Counted from the stretch's first letter, positions 47,636-60,771 are shown. The stretch is 64,000 nucleotides of DNA from Antedon mediterranea (GCF_964355755.1 NC_092671.1:19866001-19930000), one strand, 5' to 3'. The notes: generated by a model from the sequence alone, not told the origin. Program-made: numbers and translations.

Positions 47636-49160
47636 TGGACAATTACCCCCGGACAACTATCACCCGGACAACCACCCCTTGGACAACTACCAACTATGAC
47701 AATCACCCCCTAGGACAATTACCCCCTAGGACAATTACCCTCTAGGACAACTACCCGCTAAGACAACTATCACCCCTCTAGGATTTCTGACATCCCTCTC
47801 ATAACAGTGAAAGGGGATATTAAATATACTTAAATGCAATTGTATAAGTATATGAACAAAGACTGTCTCTCCCCACCTAAATAAAATGACTATCACAACT
47901 TTAATGCAGAAGAACCAATAAATAATCAGGAATAACATACATTTACCGCACTACGGAAAACACTTTAGGACAACTACTACCTTAGGACAACTACCACCCG
48001 GACAACTATCCCCTAGGATAACTACCTCCAAGTACAACTTGTATTTTATTTAGATTCCATCGGATCTGGGACATAATCCTGTCAGATATCCTGGACATAA
48101 TCGTTGACCTACTTTATGTTAACACTTTTCTGTTAAACTTTAGTGTTAGTGTTGCTTATCTTTTGTTTTATATTATTTAGTTATGTATCTATGATCCTAT
48201 TTATTATGAGTTTGAAGTATTAACCAATGTTTGGTCTTAACCAGTCTATTTTAATTATATTAAATTTGTAAAGGTGTGTCAATGCTGGCTGTGACGTCCC
48301 ATCGAAAGCATGTGTGATCTGGGAAGAGTTAATTTAACTCTAACCCTGGTGTGATGTATGTGTTATTTAGTTTGTATTGTAAAATCTGGAATAAATTGAA
48401 TTGAATATTTCCCTAGGAAAACTACCCCTCAGAACAACAACACACTCTAGACAACAATACCTCTAGAATAACTAATATCATGGGACCTACACCTAAGTCT
48501 TTTCAATTTTGAAGGTGCCATATAGAAATATAGGAACACAGTTAACCTAGCTGCACCACTCAATCGAAAATTATATCATTTTTATCAGCCCCTTCCTATA
48601 GATACAATAAATTTAAATCTTCATCTGACAGGACTCCTGTAATTGGAGGTATGACATTGTATATTATGGTGGTGGTTATAGTTTGATCTATAATTTGTCA
48701 ATATCCCGGGTTTGATAAGTATTAAAGGTCTAGGACAACTACCCCCTGGAACAACTACCACCCGGACAACTACCACCCGGACAACTACCACCAGGACAAT
48801 TACCACCCGGACAATTACCCTTCTAGGACAACTACCACCGGATAACTACCCTCTTTGGACAATTACCCCCTAGAAAAACTACCAATTAGGACAACTATCC
48901 CTTAGGACAACTATCTCCTTGGATAATTACTCTCTAGGACAACTACCCTCTAGGACAATTACTTTCTAGGACAACTACCCTCTAGGACAATTACTCGCTA
49001 GGACAATTATCCCCTAGAATAACTACTCCTAGGACAATTACTCTTTAGGACAACTACCCTCTAGGACAACTACCCTTTAGGACAACTTATACCCACTAGG
49101 AAAACTACTTCCTTAGGACAACTACAACTTAGGACAATTATCTCCTGGACGATTGGTAAT
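47636..49160 (+). repeat. Minisatellite, TAGGACAACTACCCCC units, interrupted
   Basis: Sixteen-base units of TAGGACAACTACCCYC and variants (GGACAATTACCC, GGACAACTACCACCC) fill 47636-47775, 47960-48035, 48410-48475 and most densely 48728-49145. The gaps hold unrelated AT-rich DNA and a LINE tail. Degeneracy rises toward the edges. Confidence 0.9.
48090..48412 (+). mobile_element. LINE 3' UTR fragment
   Basis: The sequence ends GGAATAAATTGAATTGAAT, like the 3' end of the LINE fragment at 19262-20020 (GATGAATTGAATTGAATT). It includes a GGGAAGAGTTAATTTAACTC hairpin. No coding part remains. It splits the 16-bp minisatellite. Confidence 0.6.
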
Positions 49161-50254
49161 CATTAACAAGGTGCTTCTTTTGGTGCAAATTGTAAATCAA
49201 ATTGTGTGGGGAGGAGACTACATGGGTGGTGTACCACACTATGCACTTTACAGTATTTGACGTGGAATTATGAACATATTATACCTATCTTATAATTTAT
49301 ATCGACGTATGTAACTAACATTTGTAGTCTATTTTGTAATAAATAGCGATATTTATTTTTTTAAACTTCTAGGAAAAACGATGTATGTATGACTCAATTG
49401 CAAAAGTTAGCTATGTTTTCATAACAGGATGACTAAGAAATATGCATTTGTCGGAGGAGAGGGGTTGATTTGCTAATCGTCTAATGGAATCAATTAATTA
49501 ATATTATAAGCTTTCTTTTAAAATCTAAAGCTAAATTAGGTGGTTCTTTTAGAATACGAATTGGAATAAAATAAAATAAGTAGAAAAGTTTAAGTTATAC
49601 ATAAACATATCTTCGGTATAATTATTCTTTAGGTCCTAAAAACGTTTATTGTCCTATTTTCTCAGGTATGGGGAGAAAATAATTAACTTCCTCTATGAAG
49701 TAGTAACATTCAAACAAATATTCCATATTTACTGGCAATAAACGTATAATGTCATTAACGTGTTGAAGAAATTTGGACACGTAGAATATAGATGCGCGCT
49801 CTTTTAAATGTGGTGAACTATGACGCAAAAGATGAAAATATGACTTTTTAAATTCAACTTGCTATATGAGGACGTCACAACATCCGACAACAAAATGTTC
49901 ACATGAATTCATATCTACAATTCCAGAAACTGTTTTTATAATGAGTATCGCTTATTCTGAGGAGCTATAACATATTTAATTTAATAATTTACTGTAAATA
50001 TGAAAATAAGTGACCCACGTTATTCACACTTTTGAACATGATGACGTCATCAAAATTAAATGTTTGTAACTCCTACAAAAGATACTTGAAACAAGTTTTA
50101 ATATCTGGGAGAAATTAAGTTACATTAATAATAATTATTTATATAGGTTTAATGGATATAAATATAAAAACGATAAAGATAAATATGATAATAAATGTCT
50201 GTTAACAAAATATTTAATATAAATGAGTATATTTGTACTATGAATTATAATGTA
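49161..50254. other. Intronic stretch, nothing firm
   Basis: AT-rich DNA with no gene. 49765-50060 (GGACACGTAGAATATAGATG, GATGACGTCATCAAAATTAA) is loosely similar to 16200-16300. Confidence 0.4.
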
Positions 50255-51638
50255 CTAGATCGTGCCCACAGATGGTTCTCGAATACATAATAATTTCAGC
50301 GTTAAAAAACTGGCGATTTCAAATGTACGTGCCGCAGGACAATAATACATGTCGGTTACAGGAACGAATAAAATAGACACTGTGATTTATGTACTCAACT
50401 AAAATTAGCACCCTGGGAATTACTTCCGAAAGAGAAACTTGTCACAAAATGAGACCAATTGTTTAAGTCAAATTTAAACAAACTTAATTTGTGTTTTGTA
50501 TGTAACATTAGGGTTGAGGGATGGGGAGAGGATGGGTGCAAAGAGGAACACTTTTTAAATATATTCTTTATCCATTTAGTAACGAAATATTAATTGTTTT
50601 CATGTTTTACAAATAATATACCACTACACACAGTAAAACATTGCGATTTAATACTTTGTTGAAACTATCACCGTCATAGTAGTACATGTAACGATACATC
50701 ACTACAACGTGTATATGTTTATATAATGTAAAACAATTTGTGAAAACCACCTCTATTCGGGGAAAATCATAAATTCGATTTAATCGTCAATAAATATTTA
50801 ATTATCTAACTCAACTTAATTAGTAGGCCTAATGGTTTTCAATTGTTTCTTAGAGCCAATTCATACTTAAGTTGGTTCCTACCCTACCCACCAAAGTTGT
50901 TCTGCGTTTAGGGCATGTGATGTACCGTAGGCCTATCCTCTACTGGTTTTACAACGCTACTCATGCCAGTGAGGGAAGGGTGATGATGTGGGTGGTTTAA
51001 CTGCAATAATAAAGATGTGTACATAATATACGGCGAGTGAAAACGCTAGCTCATAATATCCATTTAAAAAAAATTATATCCAACCTCTGCAGCACAGATT
51101 GAAAAAAAAAATGGATCGAATTTCTGTTATGAGTATACAGTACTTGCCTTTACGACGCCTGAGGGAATAGACGCTGGTGGAACAGAGATTGGAATGTTCC
51201 ATTCATCGCAAATCAAATACATTTGTATAAACGTATATATATTAAATCTATCAAAATAGTATTTTTTAAAGAAAATCGGCCTGTCTTCAACATTATGATG
51301 CTGTACTCGAGCTGTTCCACCGGTTTTCAGACATTAAAAACAATTATTGTAGGAGGAGATAGGAAAATGCGAAGCATCCTCGCATTATTGTCTGCGGGTA
51401 TTTTTCAAGACGGACATCCATTAAAAAAAACACCCCTATTTGAGGCAAATCGTTGAACCTAAATTCGTTTTAATCGTCAATAACTAATTATCGAACTCAA
51501 TTTAATTAGTAAACAGGGTTACATCAGGTGGTTAAAATCAGTACCAAAAGTACGAACCAACTTTATATACCATTGAGAAAACATTCTAGAAATAACGCGC
51601 GATTTACCGAATTTTGCCCTTACGTAAATTTACTTTGA
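50255..51638 (-). mobile_element. Helitron-like element, copy 3 (downstream member of a tandem pair)
   Basis: On the minus strand it begins TCAAAGTAAATTTACGTAAG at 51638, directly after the 3' end of copy 4. It follows the copy 1 sequence throughout and ends GGGCACGATCTAG before a T at 50254. The extra terminal hairpin of copy 1 is missing here, so either the element is trimmed or the first CTAG served as the end. No Rep or helicase frame is present. Confidence 0.7.
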
Positions 51639-52919
51639 AGCACTCGCTTTGCTCGCGTACCATCAGGTCGTGCCCACAGATGGTTCTCAAATATACAGTA
51701 ATTTCAGCGTAACATAACTGGCGATTTCAAATGTACGTACCGCAGGACTATAATACATTGTCGTTTACAGAAACGAATAAATAGACACGATGATTTATGT
51801 AGTCAACTAAAATTAGCACCCTGGGAATTACTTCCGAAGGAGAAACTTATCACAAAATGAGTCCAAATTTTTTATTTGGACTCATTTAAAGAAACCCAAT
51901 TTGTGTTTTGTATGTAACATTAGGGTTGAGGGATGGGAAAGCGGATAGGTACAAAGAGGAACATTTTTTCAATATATTCTTTATCCACTCAGTAACGAAA
52001 TATATTTTTCATGTTGTATAGGCCTATATTCTATAAATAATATACCTCTAAATACAGTAAAACATTTGCGATTTAATACTTTGTTAAACTGTCACTGTCA
52101 TAATCGATTGAAATATTAAAGTACATGTCACGATACACTACTACGACGTTTATATTATTGGTAATTATTAATTAATACAAACGTTGAGAAGGAACAGTCA
52201 GTATAAAGTTTATTTGTATATAATAATGTGTTTATATATCTAACTGTAGAGCCTGTCCACAATGTCAGTAATAAAGTTTATTTGTATATATTTTTATATT
52301 ACATCTAATCTAATCTATAATAGGTATTTACAGTATTGTCAAAGTATTGCAAGTTTATTCTCAAAGGGCCCATATATTTACCTACCGTATGTGTTAAACC
52401 AAGGGCTCATAAATTTACCTACTTGTGTTAAACCAAACTTTGGCAGACTGAGAGATTGGGATGTTCCATTCATCGCAAATCAATACATTTGTATAATCGT
52501 ATATTAAATCTATCAAAATAGTATTTTTTAAAGAAAATCGGCCTGTCTTCAACATTATGATGGTGTACTCTAGCTGTTCAACCGGTTTTCAGCTATTAAA
52601 AACAATGATCGTAGGAGGAGATAGGAAAATGCGAAGCCTCCTCGCATTTTTGTGGCGGGTATTTTTCAAGATGGACATCCATTAGACAGTGTATACCACG
52701 ATCGGAAAACACCCCTATTTGGGGAAAATCTTTGAACCTAAATTCGTTTTAATCGTCAATAACTAATTATCTAACTTAATTTAATTAGTAAACAGGGTTA
52801 CATCAGGTGGTTAAAATCAGTACCGAAAGTACGAACCAACTGTATATACCATCGAGTAAACATTCTAGAAGTAAGGCGCGATTTACCGAATTTTGCCCTT
52901 ACGTAAATTTATATATAGA
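51639..52919 (-). mobile_element. Helitron-like element, copy 4 (upstream member of a tandem pair)
   Basis: On the minus strand it starts TCTATATATAAATTTACG at 52919 after an A. Its 3' end reads GACCTGATGGTACGCGAGCA, then AAGCGAGTGCT, half of the hairpin, before copy 3 begins without a gap. Internally it matches copies 1 and 2, for example CATCCCTCAACCCTAATGTT. It is non-autonomous. Confidence 0.72.
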
Positions 52920-55900
52920 TTCTGTAAACTTAGCAATCCTATTTTAGCAACGAGAAAATATGTACATTTAAAGTAACACTTTGTAAAATATAAATAACTC
53001 AACACAAAATGAAAGAGTAAATTAATATAATGTTTATAATAAATGTATGGAGATGTGTGTATGCGTGCATGATGTACAGTCCATGGTTACATACAGACAT
53101 GTAGGCTACAGTACCGTGCTTCGTGTCATCTCATAAAAAAAACCATCTCGAAATCAAGCCTATAGGTTTCATTTCAAGCCAGTATGGCCTTCTTTTCGAA
53201 ATAAACTGTATTTGAATGTAAAAAGAATAGAAATATGATTGTAAAATTGGCAGGGAATTTCTCAAAACATAATATTGTAGGTAATATTTAAAAAAAAGAT
53301 ATCTGTCAGCATTCATTTCGAAAAGAAACCACCCTCCCAAATTTGAAAAAGTAATCTCGAAAAGAAGTCCACTCAAGATTCCTAAAAAAAGAAGAAGCCC
53401 ATTTGCTTTTTTCGGGGTTTTGCGGTAGTTGACAAATGCCTAGCTACCATGATACGATAATTATGATAAACAACCGTAGTAATGCTATTATAGTAGGTTT
53501 ACAATTGTGTTTTAAATACTTCTAAGTATTTAAAAATTGTTTAACATACAATGACAATAACACCATATTTCGAAGAGAAAAACATAATTAAATTGAAAAA
53601 CAATGTATTACCATAACAACCAGAATGAATAATTCGTTTGAATAATTATTGAATGTTTGTATAAGTAAATGTAGGATGAGTTGAATTGAGTGAATATTTT
53701 CGGCTCCACCTTGTATTGCGTACATATTCAATATCGATTTTAATATGTTCTGAATTTATACTTGTATTCATTATTAGCCATTTTAAGACCAAAACGTGTA
53801 TGGAATGTTAATTAAAATAGTATACCGCGTTTTGATGCATGGAAGTGTGACTTAGTCTGTTTCTCTCTCTGGATATTGGAACTCCGGGCGTCACTTAAGA
53901 TAAGGAGTTTTGAAAAACTAATAATAACTAATAATGTAAATTTAGGAAACAATGGCACACCCCAAATTTGACTTTTTGTATAAAAAAAACGGTGGATGAT
54001 ATTACATTGCGTCTTTTACAACCTATTGTGGACACTGAATGTTTTGATTACATACACCTCCTTTTCGAGTGTGCAGTGTACACAGATTTTTAATGGGAAA
54101 TATTTAATACTATACAGTACACAAATAGGCCTACCACAAAGCTTTGTCAACTCGTTATAAAGAACGGTAAAATATTTAATGATAATATTATTAATCATTA
54201 TATATTTATTTGACATATCAAGCAATTATTTTGTGAGTGGTTTATGTATTGTGTTTTCTTGTTAATGTTGTTTTGGATTCAGCTTAATTAACAGTTGAAG
54301 CGTGCCACTGAAATGCAAAACAAATACATTATTATTTATGTATTACAGTATTCGAACTAGTGTATTGTTATGAAAGTTTTTTTTTAATCACAAAGCAACA
54401 AAGAAGACCAAATAATTATATTCATTAATGTCGTTTTTTATACAAACAGGGATATCATAATAAGTATGATCCTTTCTCTTGCTTTTTACAGTTTTCATTG
54501 GCCTCTAAAGTTTCAAGTCTTGAATCCAAATTTGGTTTTCATTTTGGTATTTAGTATCTTTTTCTTCCGCTAGACCCCCTATTAAGGAACAATGTATTGG
54601 GTCTCGAAGGTGTCCTCTATGGGTTCTTATTACACTCAAAGCTAAAATCCCTTCTTTTTTTTTTATGTTTGTATTTGCAGTATCTGTCCCATCGTGAACC
54701 GTCTCAAATAATATAAGCAATTTCGAAACTATGTATGACAACGAATGCAATATTTATTAATGTCTAGAAAGAATAAGGGGCATGCAGAACAAACAGTGAC
54801 AAAATCAATATAGGTCTATATTCGGAGATCCCGCTTCGGTAATTAATAATGATACTGGAAGATGAGGGCGTATAAATATGATTTCTAAGAACGAGTGTTG
54901 TTCCGCTGTACCATGCCAAAGGTGTTAAAGATTCGTTATCTATATATAAATATTATATAATATTATAACTCTGACATACGGTAGGCGAGCACAATGGAAA
55001 AACTTCGGGACCACAAATATCAGCCTTTGATACTTATCTCAGATGTACCGCGAAAATAGAGTTGATAACATTAGTTCTCGCGATATTGTTTCATATTTCT
55101 ATCTTAGGAAGATTATTATAAAGGGTTTAAAAACAAAAATTCTGATTTCATCGGTATATTTTCAACCCTGCGCGCGGTAGAAGTAGTTTCCAGGTTCACG
55201 GTCAGGTGAGTCAATTGCCTTGCAACTTCCTGCATGCTTTCAACTAAGTTGGCCGCTGGTGGCGATAGCCAATTTAGTTTTTTGTTTATTCCTGATCGCG
55301 CGTGTGAAGGTATATTAGTAGGACCCACATTAATAAAGATCAAATTAAATATATTCATAAAGCATAGGAGGATATTGTGGGAAATAAGTATATAAAATTT
55401 CATCGGAAGTTTTTGTTTGAAATTGAGTGAAACCCCGATAGCCGAGTTGTTGAGTAAAACTGTGCTCTATCTGTCTCCCGTCTTCCGGGGATACCAGCCA
55501 ATGTTGCATGCAAGCCATCTAAAACATTATCTTTCTTAGGAAAAAATGGCCCACTGTGTTGCGGAATGTATTAATTATACCAATTAGGATGGTATTTATT
55601 TGAATAAACGCCCAGAACACCTCCCCAATAAACATCACTTAGGCCTAAATTAATAATCGCCGACCACCACCCTCTCCCCTACCATCTAATAAACGCCCAT
55701 CCACATTTATACACACAATATTGTATTATATTTATAACACAATTATACTATTTTTAGTACACTACATCGGACTGTTATCTACAATTTACCAAGCATTTTT
55801 ATTCCTTTTTACCACTTTTCATATATACTATAGGATTTGATTAAAACTAAAAAAATAAACGTATCCCTCGAATAAGCACCTCCCTCAAATTAACTCCGCC

Positions 55901-58088
55901 TCCCCACATCCACACTATAGGCCTAAGGGCCCTACCAAACAATAAACACTATACATTAAAATGCTATTAATCATTTAAGACTCGACACTGTGAAACAGGT
56001 TGGTAATAGGTTTTGTTTTACGAATATCAAGCATTTCAATAATAGTAACCGACCGAAAACATCTAGGCCTTCTAAAAACTCTCTAGCCGAGTCATTATCA
56101 TTCCGAGAGAACCATCGTCTACACTTCCTGGAGGGAGAGCGAGCGAAGCGAGCTTTCCCTCTAACTCAATTGAATTTGAACAATACCATTGGTGGTACGT
56201 CTAATGGCCAAAAGATCAAAGTAGGCCTATATCAAACAGCTCCGACTTAAAATCCTCATTCTCATTGATTTCATCATCTTTATCAAATTCAATTTCAGGA
56301 TGTCACCTGGTTGTTTTTAATTTCGTGTCTGTTTAATTTATCTCTCTTCGGAGATCACGCTTCGTAATTAATATAGGCCTACTGAATTAAAAGATATATA
56401 AAAAAAACTTGCAACCTAAAATATTGACTAGCAACTATACCCGTACCAGAAATTCATACTCGTCCTATATCCTCATGATTACTTAACCAAGTTTCAGCTC
56501 GATGGAAGCAATTTTAAAATTTTACCTTGACCGTTGACATCACATGATCTTGCCTCGACATCAGATTAATACTCGCTCTATTCTCGTGAGTTTCAGCTTG
56601 ATCGGATAAATTTGAGATTTAAGCTTGACCTTTGACCTTGACGACCAAATGAACGCAAACTCGTTCTTTCTGATACAGCGCGGCATCCACCTGCCAAGTT
56701 TGAAGACTCGTGCGATTATTAGTCTCTGAATACTGAATAAAACCGGACAGACGGACAGACAACCATAGATTAGGTAAATTGTAGTAAAAAGAAGATTATA
56801 TTGAATTTTTCTCTGATATAAACCATCTAAAACACTTTTAATTTACTTTTAATTATTTATAAATCTGTCTTATAATCTACCATGATTAATCAATATAAAG
56901 AGGTGGGACAACTAATCAATACTGTAACTAACATATTTGTTTAATGTTCAATTCATCCTTCAAAGTCTCCCTTTATTTCCATAAACAGATATAGATAAAT
57001 ACATTTATTGAAAAATATTATCAGGAAATATTACCATATTTCAATGATTTGTTTGATACATTTAGATCCCAAGTTACACTATCATAACAATAAATCAAAT
57101 TAAACTGGTTTTGAGAGTTCAAATTCATGGGTTCACAGTTGTAGAACATTATTAGTGATCTGTGAAGGGTGAAATTAGGCCTACAATTGTAATTTCACTC
57201 TTCTCTGGTTTGATGTATGACCAACTAATTGATTTGGAATAATAAGTACCGGTAAGTTATTAATCATTTGAAACATAATCCATATTACTATAATGTTTCC
57301 TCAATGTAATTGTTACCTCAAAACGATTTTTCAATATGTTTATTACACTTTTTCACGTAATACAAACATTTACCATATTATTATTTGATGTTTAAACTAT
57401 TCCTGTTTACATTTACCGTATAAATTACATGTTTACATTTAGACAAAGTAAATGTTATACCTAAATCAAGTTGCTTTAAATACTCAATACACATAATCAT
57501 TATTTAATTTTAAAACAATTACCTTTAAATTTAAAATAAAATTGCTGTTGTTAAAAAATCGAAAAGCCACATTTTTACAGATCATAATTTGCATAACAAT
57601 CGTGAAAGCTGTATTCGGCCAGCTAAAATGCCATAATTTAGCAACAATCGTTTTTAAATTTCAAGACGTTGTTATATTTTAGATCATTGTCATCATCTGT
57701 TGAAGAGATAGAAATGATAACCGTTATGATAATGTAAGAACATAGTTTATTATACTACTCTGTTTATGCTTATAACTAATATAAATTAAATAATATAAAT
57801 GTAATAATATCAAGGAGAGCGATGATATAACGTATTTTTCTGTTCGATTCTTATATATCTGAGGTTTTTCTTCCCTCTGTATGCCATACTCGACGACAAC
57901 CATCAATTTTAATAAAATAATACAATGTACAGTAAACAGTAAAAATTACAGTTCATGTTACTACGACATGAACAAGCGTCAATTTGTTGCCACGTTGCTT
58001 GCGATGTGCGTATATTATGTTCCCAAACATAATTTTCCTTAAACCAGTCGTAGACTGAACATTTCTATTGAAAAAAAGAAAAACTCAC
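52920..58088. other. Large intron portion with dispersed repeats, no gene recognised
   Basis: 53150-53400 holds TTTTCGAAAAGAA-type blocks. 55590-55900 holds AATAAACGCC-type repeats like 44870. 56120-56160 has a hairpin, GGAGGGAGAGCGAGCGAAGC, running into CTTTCCCTCTAA, like a Helitron 3' end. 56440-56765 contains TGACCTTTGACCTTGAC and a CGGACAGACGGACAGAC tail, typical of a dispersed invertebrate repeat. Small reading frames (54505-54750, 55116-55403) show no domain. Confidence 0.45.
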
Positions 58089-58292
58089 AAAGCCAATTGT
58101 CCTCACTCGTCCCAGCAGTCTTGAAGTCCGGCAAACTTTTTGTAATAGAGTCCCAGGCGCCTTTACTGATAAACTCCCACGTTGCACCATGATCCTTACT
58201 GTGCATGTAACTGCGCATATCCATGTGAATACCATAGATATGTCCTGTGAGTTGGTCCGAGCCAATGATGTTGTGCATGTACATAGGCAGAG
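58089..58292 (-). CDS. Exon 10: module with an Asp-box
   Basis: Acceptor CTATTAG lies before CTCTGCCTATG and donor CTTT|GTGAGT ends it, phase 1 to phase 1, 68 residues. The reading LPMYMHNIIGSDQLTGHIYG, then SKDHGATWEFISKGAWDSI, contains S-x-D-x-G-x-T-W. This is the Asp-box (BNR) motif that forms a turn in beta-propellers such as sialidases and sortilin-like proteins. A single box on one exon is not enough for a propeller, so the fold and role are open. The next exon lies 16 kb away in a repeat-filled intron. Confidence 0.8.
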
Positions 58293-58663
58293 CTAATAGA
58301 GAATATTCATAATTTTATATCAATTATGATAATAATGCTATACTCGGAGATGTTTAACATAATTTTAGAAACATGGCATTTCTAAAATTAGTTAATGTAA
58401 TTTGAAAACCGCTTCTACGTACAAAATAAAATAAGAAGATGAGAAACAAAAATTAAGACAAATATTATTAAAATATTTAAGTAAAAGAAATGGAGATTTG
58501 CATAACCGTACATTGTTAATTCTAAAAACCCAAAGAGATCCTCTATCTCCAGCTAAATTATAGTGATTATCTTAACTAAATGATGACCCGTGGCAGTTCA
58601 TCTTTGAGATTTAGGTGAGATGATGTATATGTATGTTTTGAGGCTCAACCTGTTCAATGTTGT

Positions 58664-58701
<38 letters not shown>

Positions 58702-59350
58702 CTTTATTTAAAAACGGATGCAACTCTTGGATCACCAGATTGGTGTTTTTCACAAGGCCGTTACTTACTACAAAACTATTTACAAGTTATCATTTACAGT
58801 ACATAATGATTAAAAAACAAATGATTTCATGAAAAACATAGAGTTACAAGTATATCTTATCTTTGGTCATTTATTATTTTTTTTAATATATGTATATTAG
58901 GAGCTGTAATTGCATTTGAGTTTATAGCATTTAAACTATTCAATAGCTTTCCGCCAGAATACGAGAAACTTTTCTTTTTGTACTCAGTGTTTGTCTTATG
59001 TAAACTTAGAATATCTTTTGATCTAGTATTATATGTTTGTTTGCGTACATAGAATATGTTTCTTAAGTAGGATGGTGTTAAGTTATTCATTATTAATACA
59101 TTGTGACTGCTTCGTTGTAATATTGTTTTTTTTCCAAAGTAGGCCAATTTAAATTTTGAGCGCCCGTGAGCTAGAGTCATACCTAGATGTATGTGTAATT
59201 ATTTTGGCTACTCTATTTTGGAGTACTTCGAGTTTATATTTGAGGGTTTTGTTACAACGACCCCACACAACATTGCAGTAGTCAAAATGGTGGGCTATGA
59301 TAGATATGTACATTAATGATTGAATATTTTGAGGATTGTTGTTTGAGGAC
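58664..59350 (-). pseudogene. 5'-truncated LINE 3' end in the intron after exon 9
   Basis: The minus-strand reading starts YISIIAHHFDYCNVVWGRCN, then LEVLQNRVAKIITHTSRYDS. After a frame change it gives LRNIFYVRKQTYNTRSKDIL. This is the post-RT region of a CR1/L2/Jockey-type LINE. The 3' end carries a (TTA)n tail at 58664-58697. It begins only about 33 bp past the donor of exon 9, so it sits very close to a splice site. It is in the same orientation as the gene. Confidence 0.8.
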
Positions 59351-59382
59351 ATATACTGTCAGTTCAAGCATCACTGCCTTAC

Positions 59383-59535
59383 CTTTCCAGCTTCCATCTG
59401 GTGGATCATCTTGTACATAACAGGACGGAACAAGCTTGTAATATAGACGTCCAAATGACGGATTACAAGCAAAGATCACCTCACTAACCGGATCGTCCAA
59501 CTTCTTAGTTATGACAAAACCTCGATCATAATAAT
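59383..59535 (-). CDS. Exon 9: short two-Cys module
   Basis: Acceptor TTTTTGACAG lies before ATTATTATGATCG and donor AAAG|GTAAGG ends it, phase 1 to phase 1, 51 residues. The reading is YYDRGFVITKKLDDPVSEV, then IFACNPSFGRLYYKLVPSCY and QDDPPDGSWK. Two Cys, aromatic residues and no hydrophobic segment suit a small extracellular module. I do not recognise the family. Confidence 0.85.
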
Positions 59536-59714
59536 CTGTCAAAAATAAGGCGAACAAAAACCATCGATGTAGATAGAGAATCCATGATGTGGAAAACCTG
59601 TTCGTTTCGTTTAGACTTATTTAATGTTTTAACTCTTTTAAATAATTTGTTTACTTAGCATTGCTAAGAGGAGTAATTTGACCTATCTTAAGCAAATTCA
59701 TTATTCCAACTTGC

Positions 59715-59906
59715 CTGTAACCGGACAGTTACTAGGATTACTGACGCACACGGTATGGTTTCCGTCTTCACATTTATAAGCGCCAGCTACGCAACAGTCG
59801 CATTGATTAGATCCCGAGTCGTAATGGCATACACATGTCTGAGTGTTCGCCCATTTGCTGTACCTCATCAATGGTTCTTTTGCAGGGTTTGGTACTGCGG
59901 GCTCCT
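59715..59906 (-). CDS. Exon 8: Cys-rich module, GC splice donor
   Basis: Acceptor TCTTTAG lies before AGGAGCCCGCAG, phase 1. The reading EEPAVPNPAKEPLMRYSKW leads to CVCHYDSGSNQCDCCVAGAY and KCEDGNHTVCVSNPSNC. That is eight Cys in about 45 residues, EGF-like in density but not a textbook EGF pattern. The exon ends CAG|GCAAGT, the consensus of GC-AG introns. The only nearby GT (CCG|GTTACA) gives the wrong phase, and reading on meets a stop three codons later. Confidence 0.82.
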
Positions 59907-60279
59907 CTAAAGAAAATTAATAATCTGATTAGACCATGAATGATGTTTGGCAATCTCAGTTTTTTTGCCGAACCCCTTTTCTTACAGGTGTTGTTTTTGA
60001 CATATTTACAAACATATACAATAATAAGAGCTGCTATAGCTAAAAGATGACCATGTTCATATAAGCTTAGTATATAGGTATAAAATTAGATAATATTGCA
60101 TTTTTCTTCATGTCTTTTTTTTGTGCGATATGTTCACAACCCCTGGTTTTAGTTTAAACATTTTTTGATAAGCTTGGATTTGAAGCGCAATTATTTTGAC
60201 ATTAGGGTACTTGGCAATTGTGAAAACTCTGAAACGACCCAACTTCTCTGTTTTAATAAATTAATAATTCTAAAACTAC

Positions 60280-60493
60280 CTTCTTGAATAGGATATTCGC
60301 AGATAGCTGGTAGGATAGAGGTACAGTTCATAATGTCCCAGTCCCCTAGATCAGTACTGACGTTCCTTGTATCATATACGTCTATAAAAGCCGCAGCTCC
60401 GCAGTCTTCAGTCAGGCTGTTCCCAGGTCTGTTTGGTAGCCATTTTGTATAAGACGCTGATGAACCATCTGTCCACTTAAAAACATTATTACC
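60280..60493 (-). CDS. Exon 7: C-terminal half of C-type-lectin-like domain
   Basis: Acceptor CTTTAG lies before GGTAATAATG and donor GAAG|GTAGTT ends it, phase 0 to phase 1. The reading GNNVFKWTDGSSASYTKWLP, then NRPGNSLTEDCGAAAF and GDWDIMNC, AICEYPI, is the long-loop half of a CTLD, with its conserved Cys residues. The sugar-specificity tripeptide (EPN or QPD) is not present at NRPGN, and WND reads WDI. Classical calcium-dependent sugar binding is therefore doubtful. Confidence 0.9.
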
Positions 60494-60771
60494 CTAAAGA
60501 TGTACATAGTCATATCAATAACTCATAAAATGATATGCAAAACCATTATAATTTTTTAAGTCATGTTATCTCATTAACTATATAAAACGTAGCCGTGGTA
60601 TTCAGCATTATCAATGCCATGACCGTAAGTTACTTCCAACGTTTTCTTCGTATAATAGATCGGTCAGTAAATTTATGTAAGGTAGTGCAGACTGTCTTTA
60701 TGAGTCTTCAATCATGGTTATGGCTAACACCATGACTCATGCACCTAATCAAATAGTTATGTCATACTCAC

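Noticed and set aside
47636-49160. CRISPR-like or coding repeat
   Set aside because: The 16-bp units are contiguous without unique spacers, and the reading frames are broken.
54505-54750. 81-residue minus-strand ORF inside the large intron
   Set aside because: No domain is seen, splice sites in phase are not evident, and the composition is ordinary. Not enough to call an exon.
56120-56160. Fifth Helitron end
   Set aside because: The GCGAGCGAAGCGAGC hairpin and CTAA are suggestive, but the next base is C rather than T and no matching 5' end was found.
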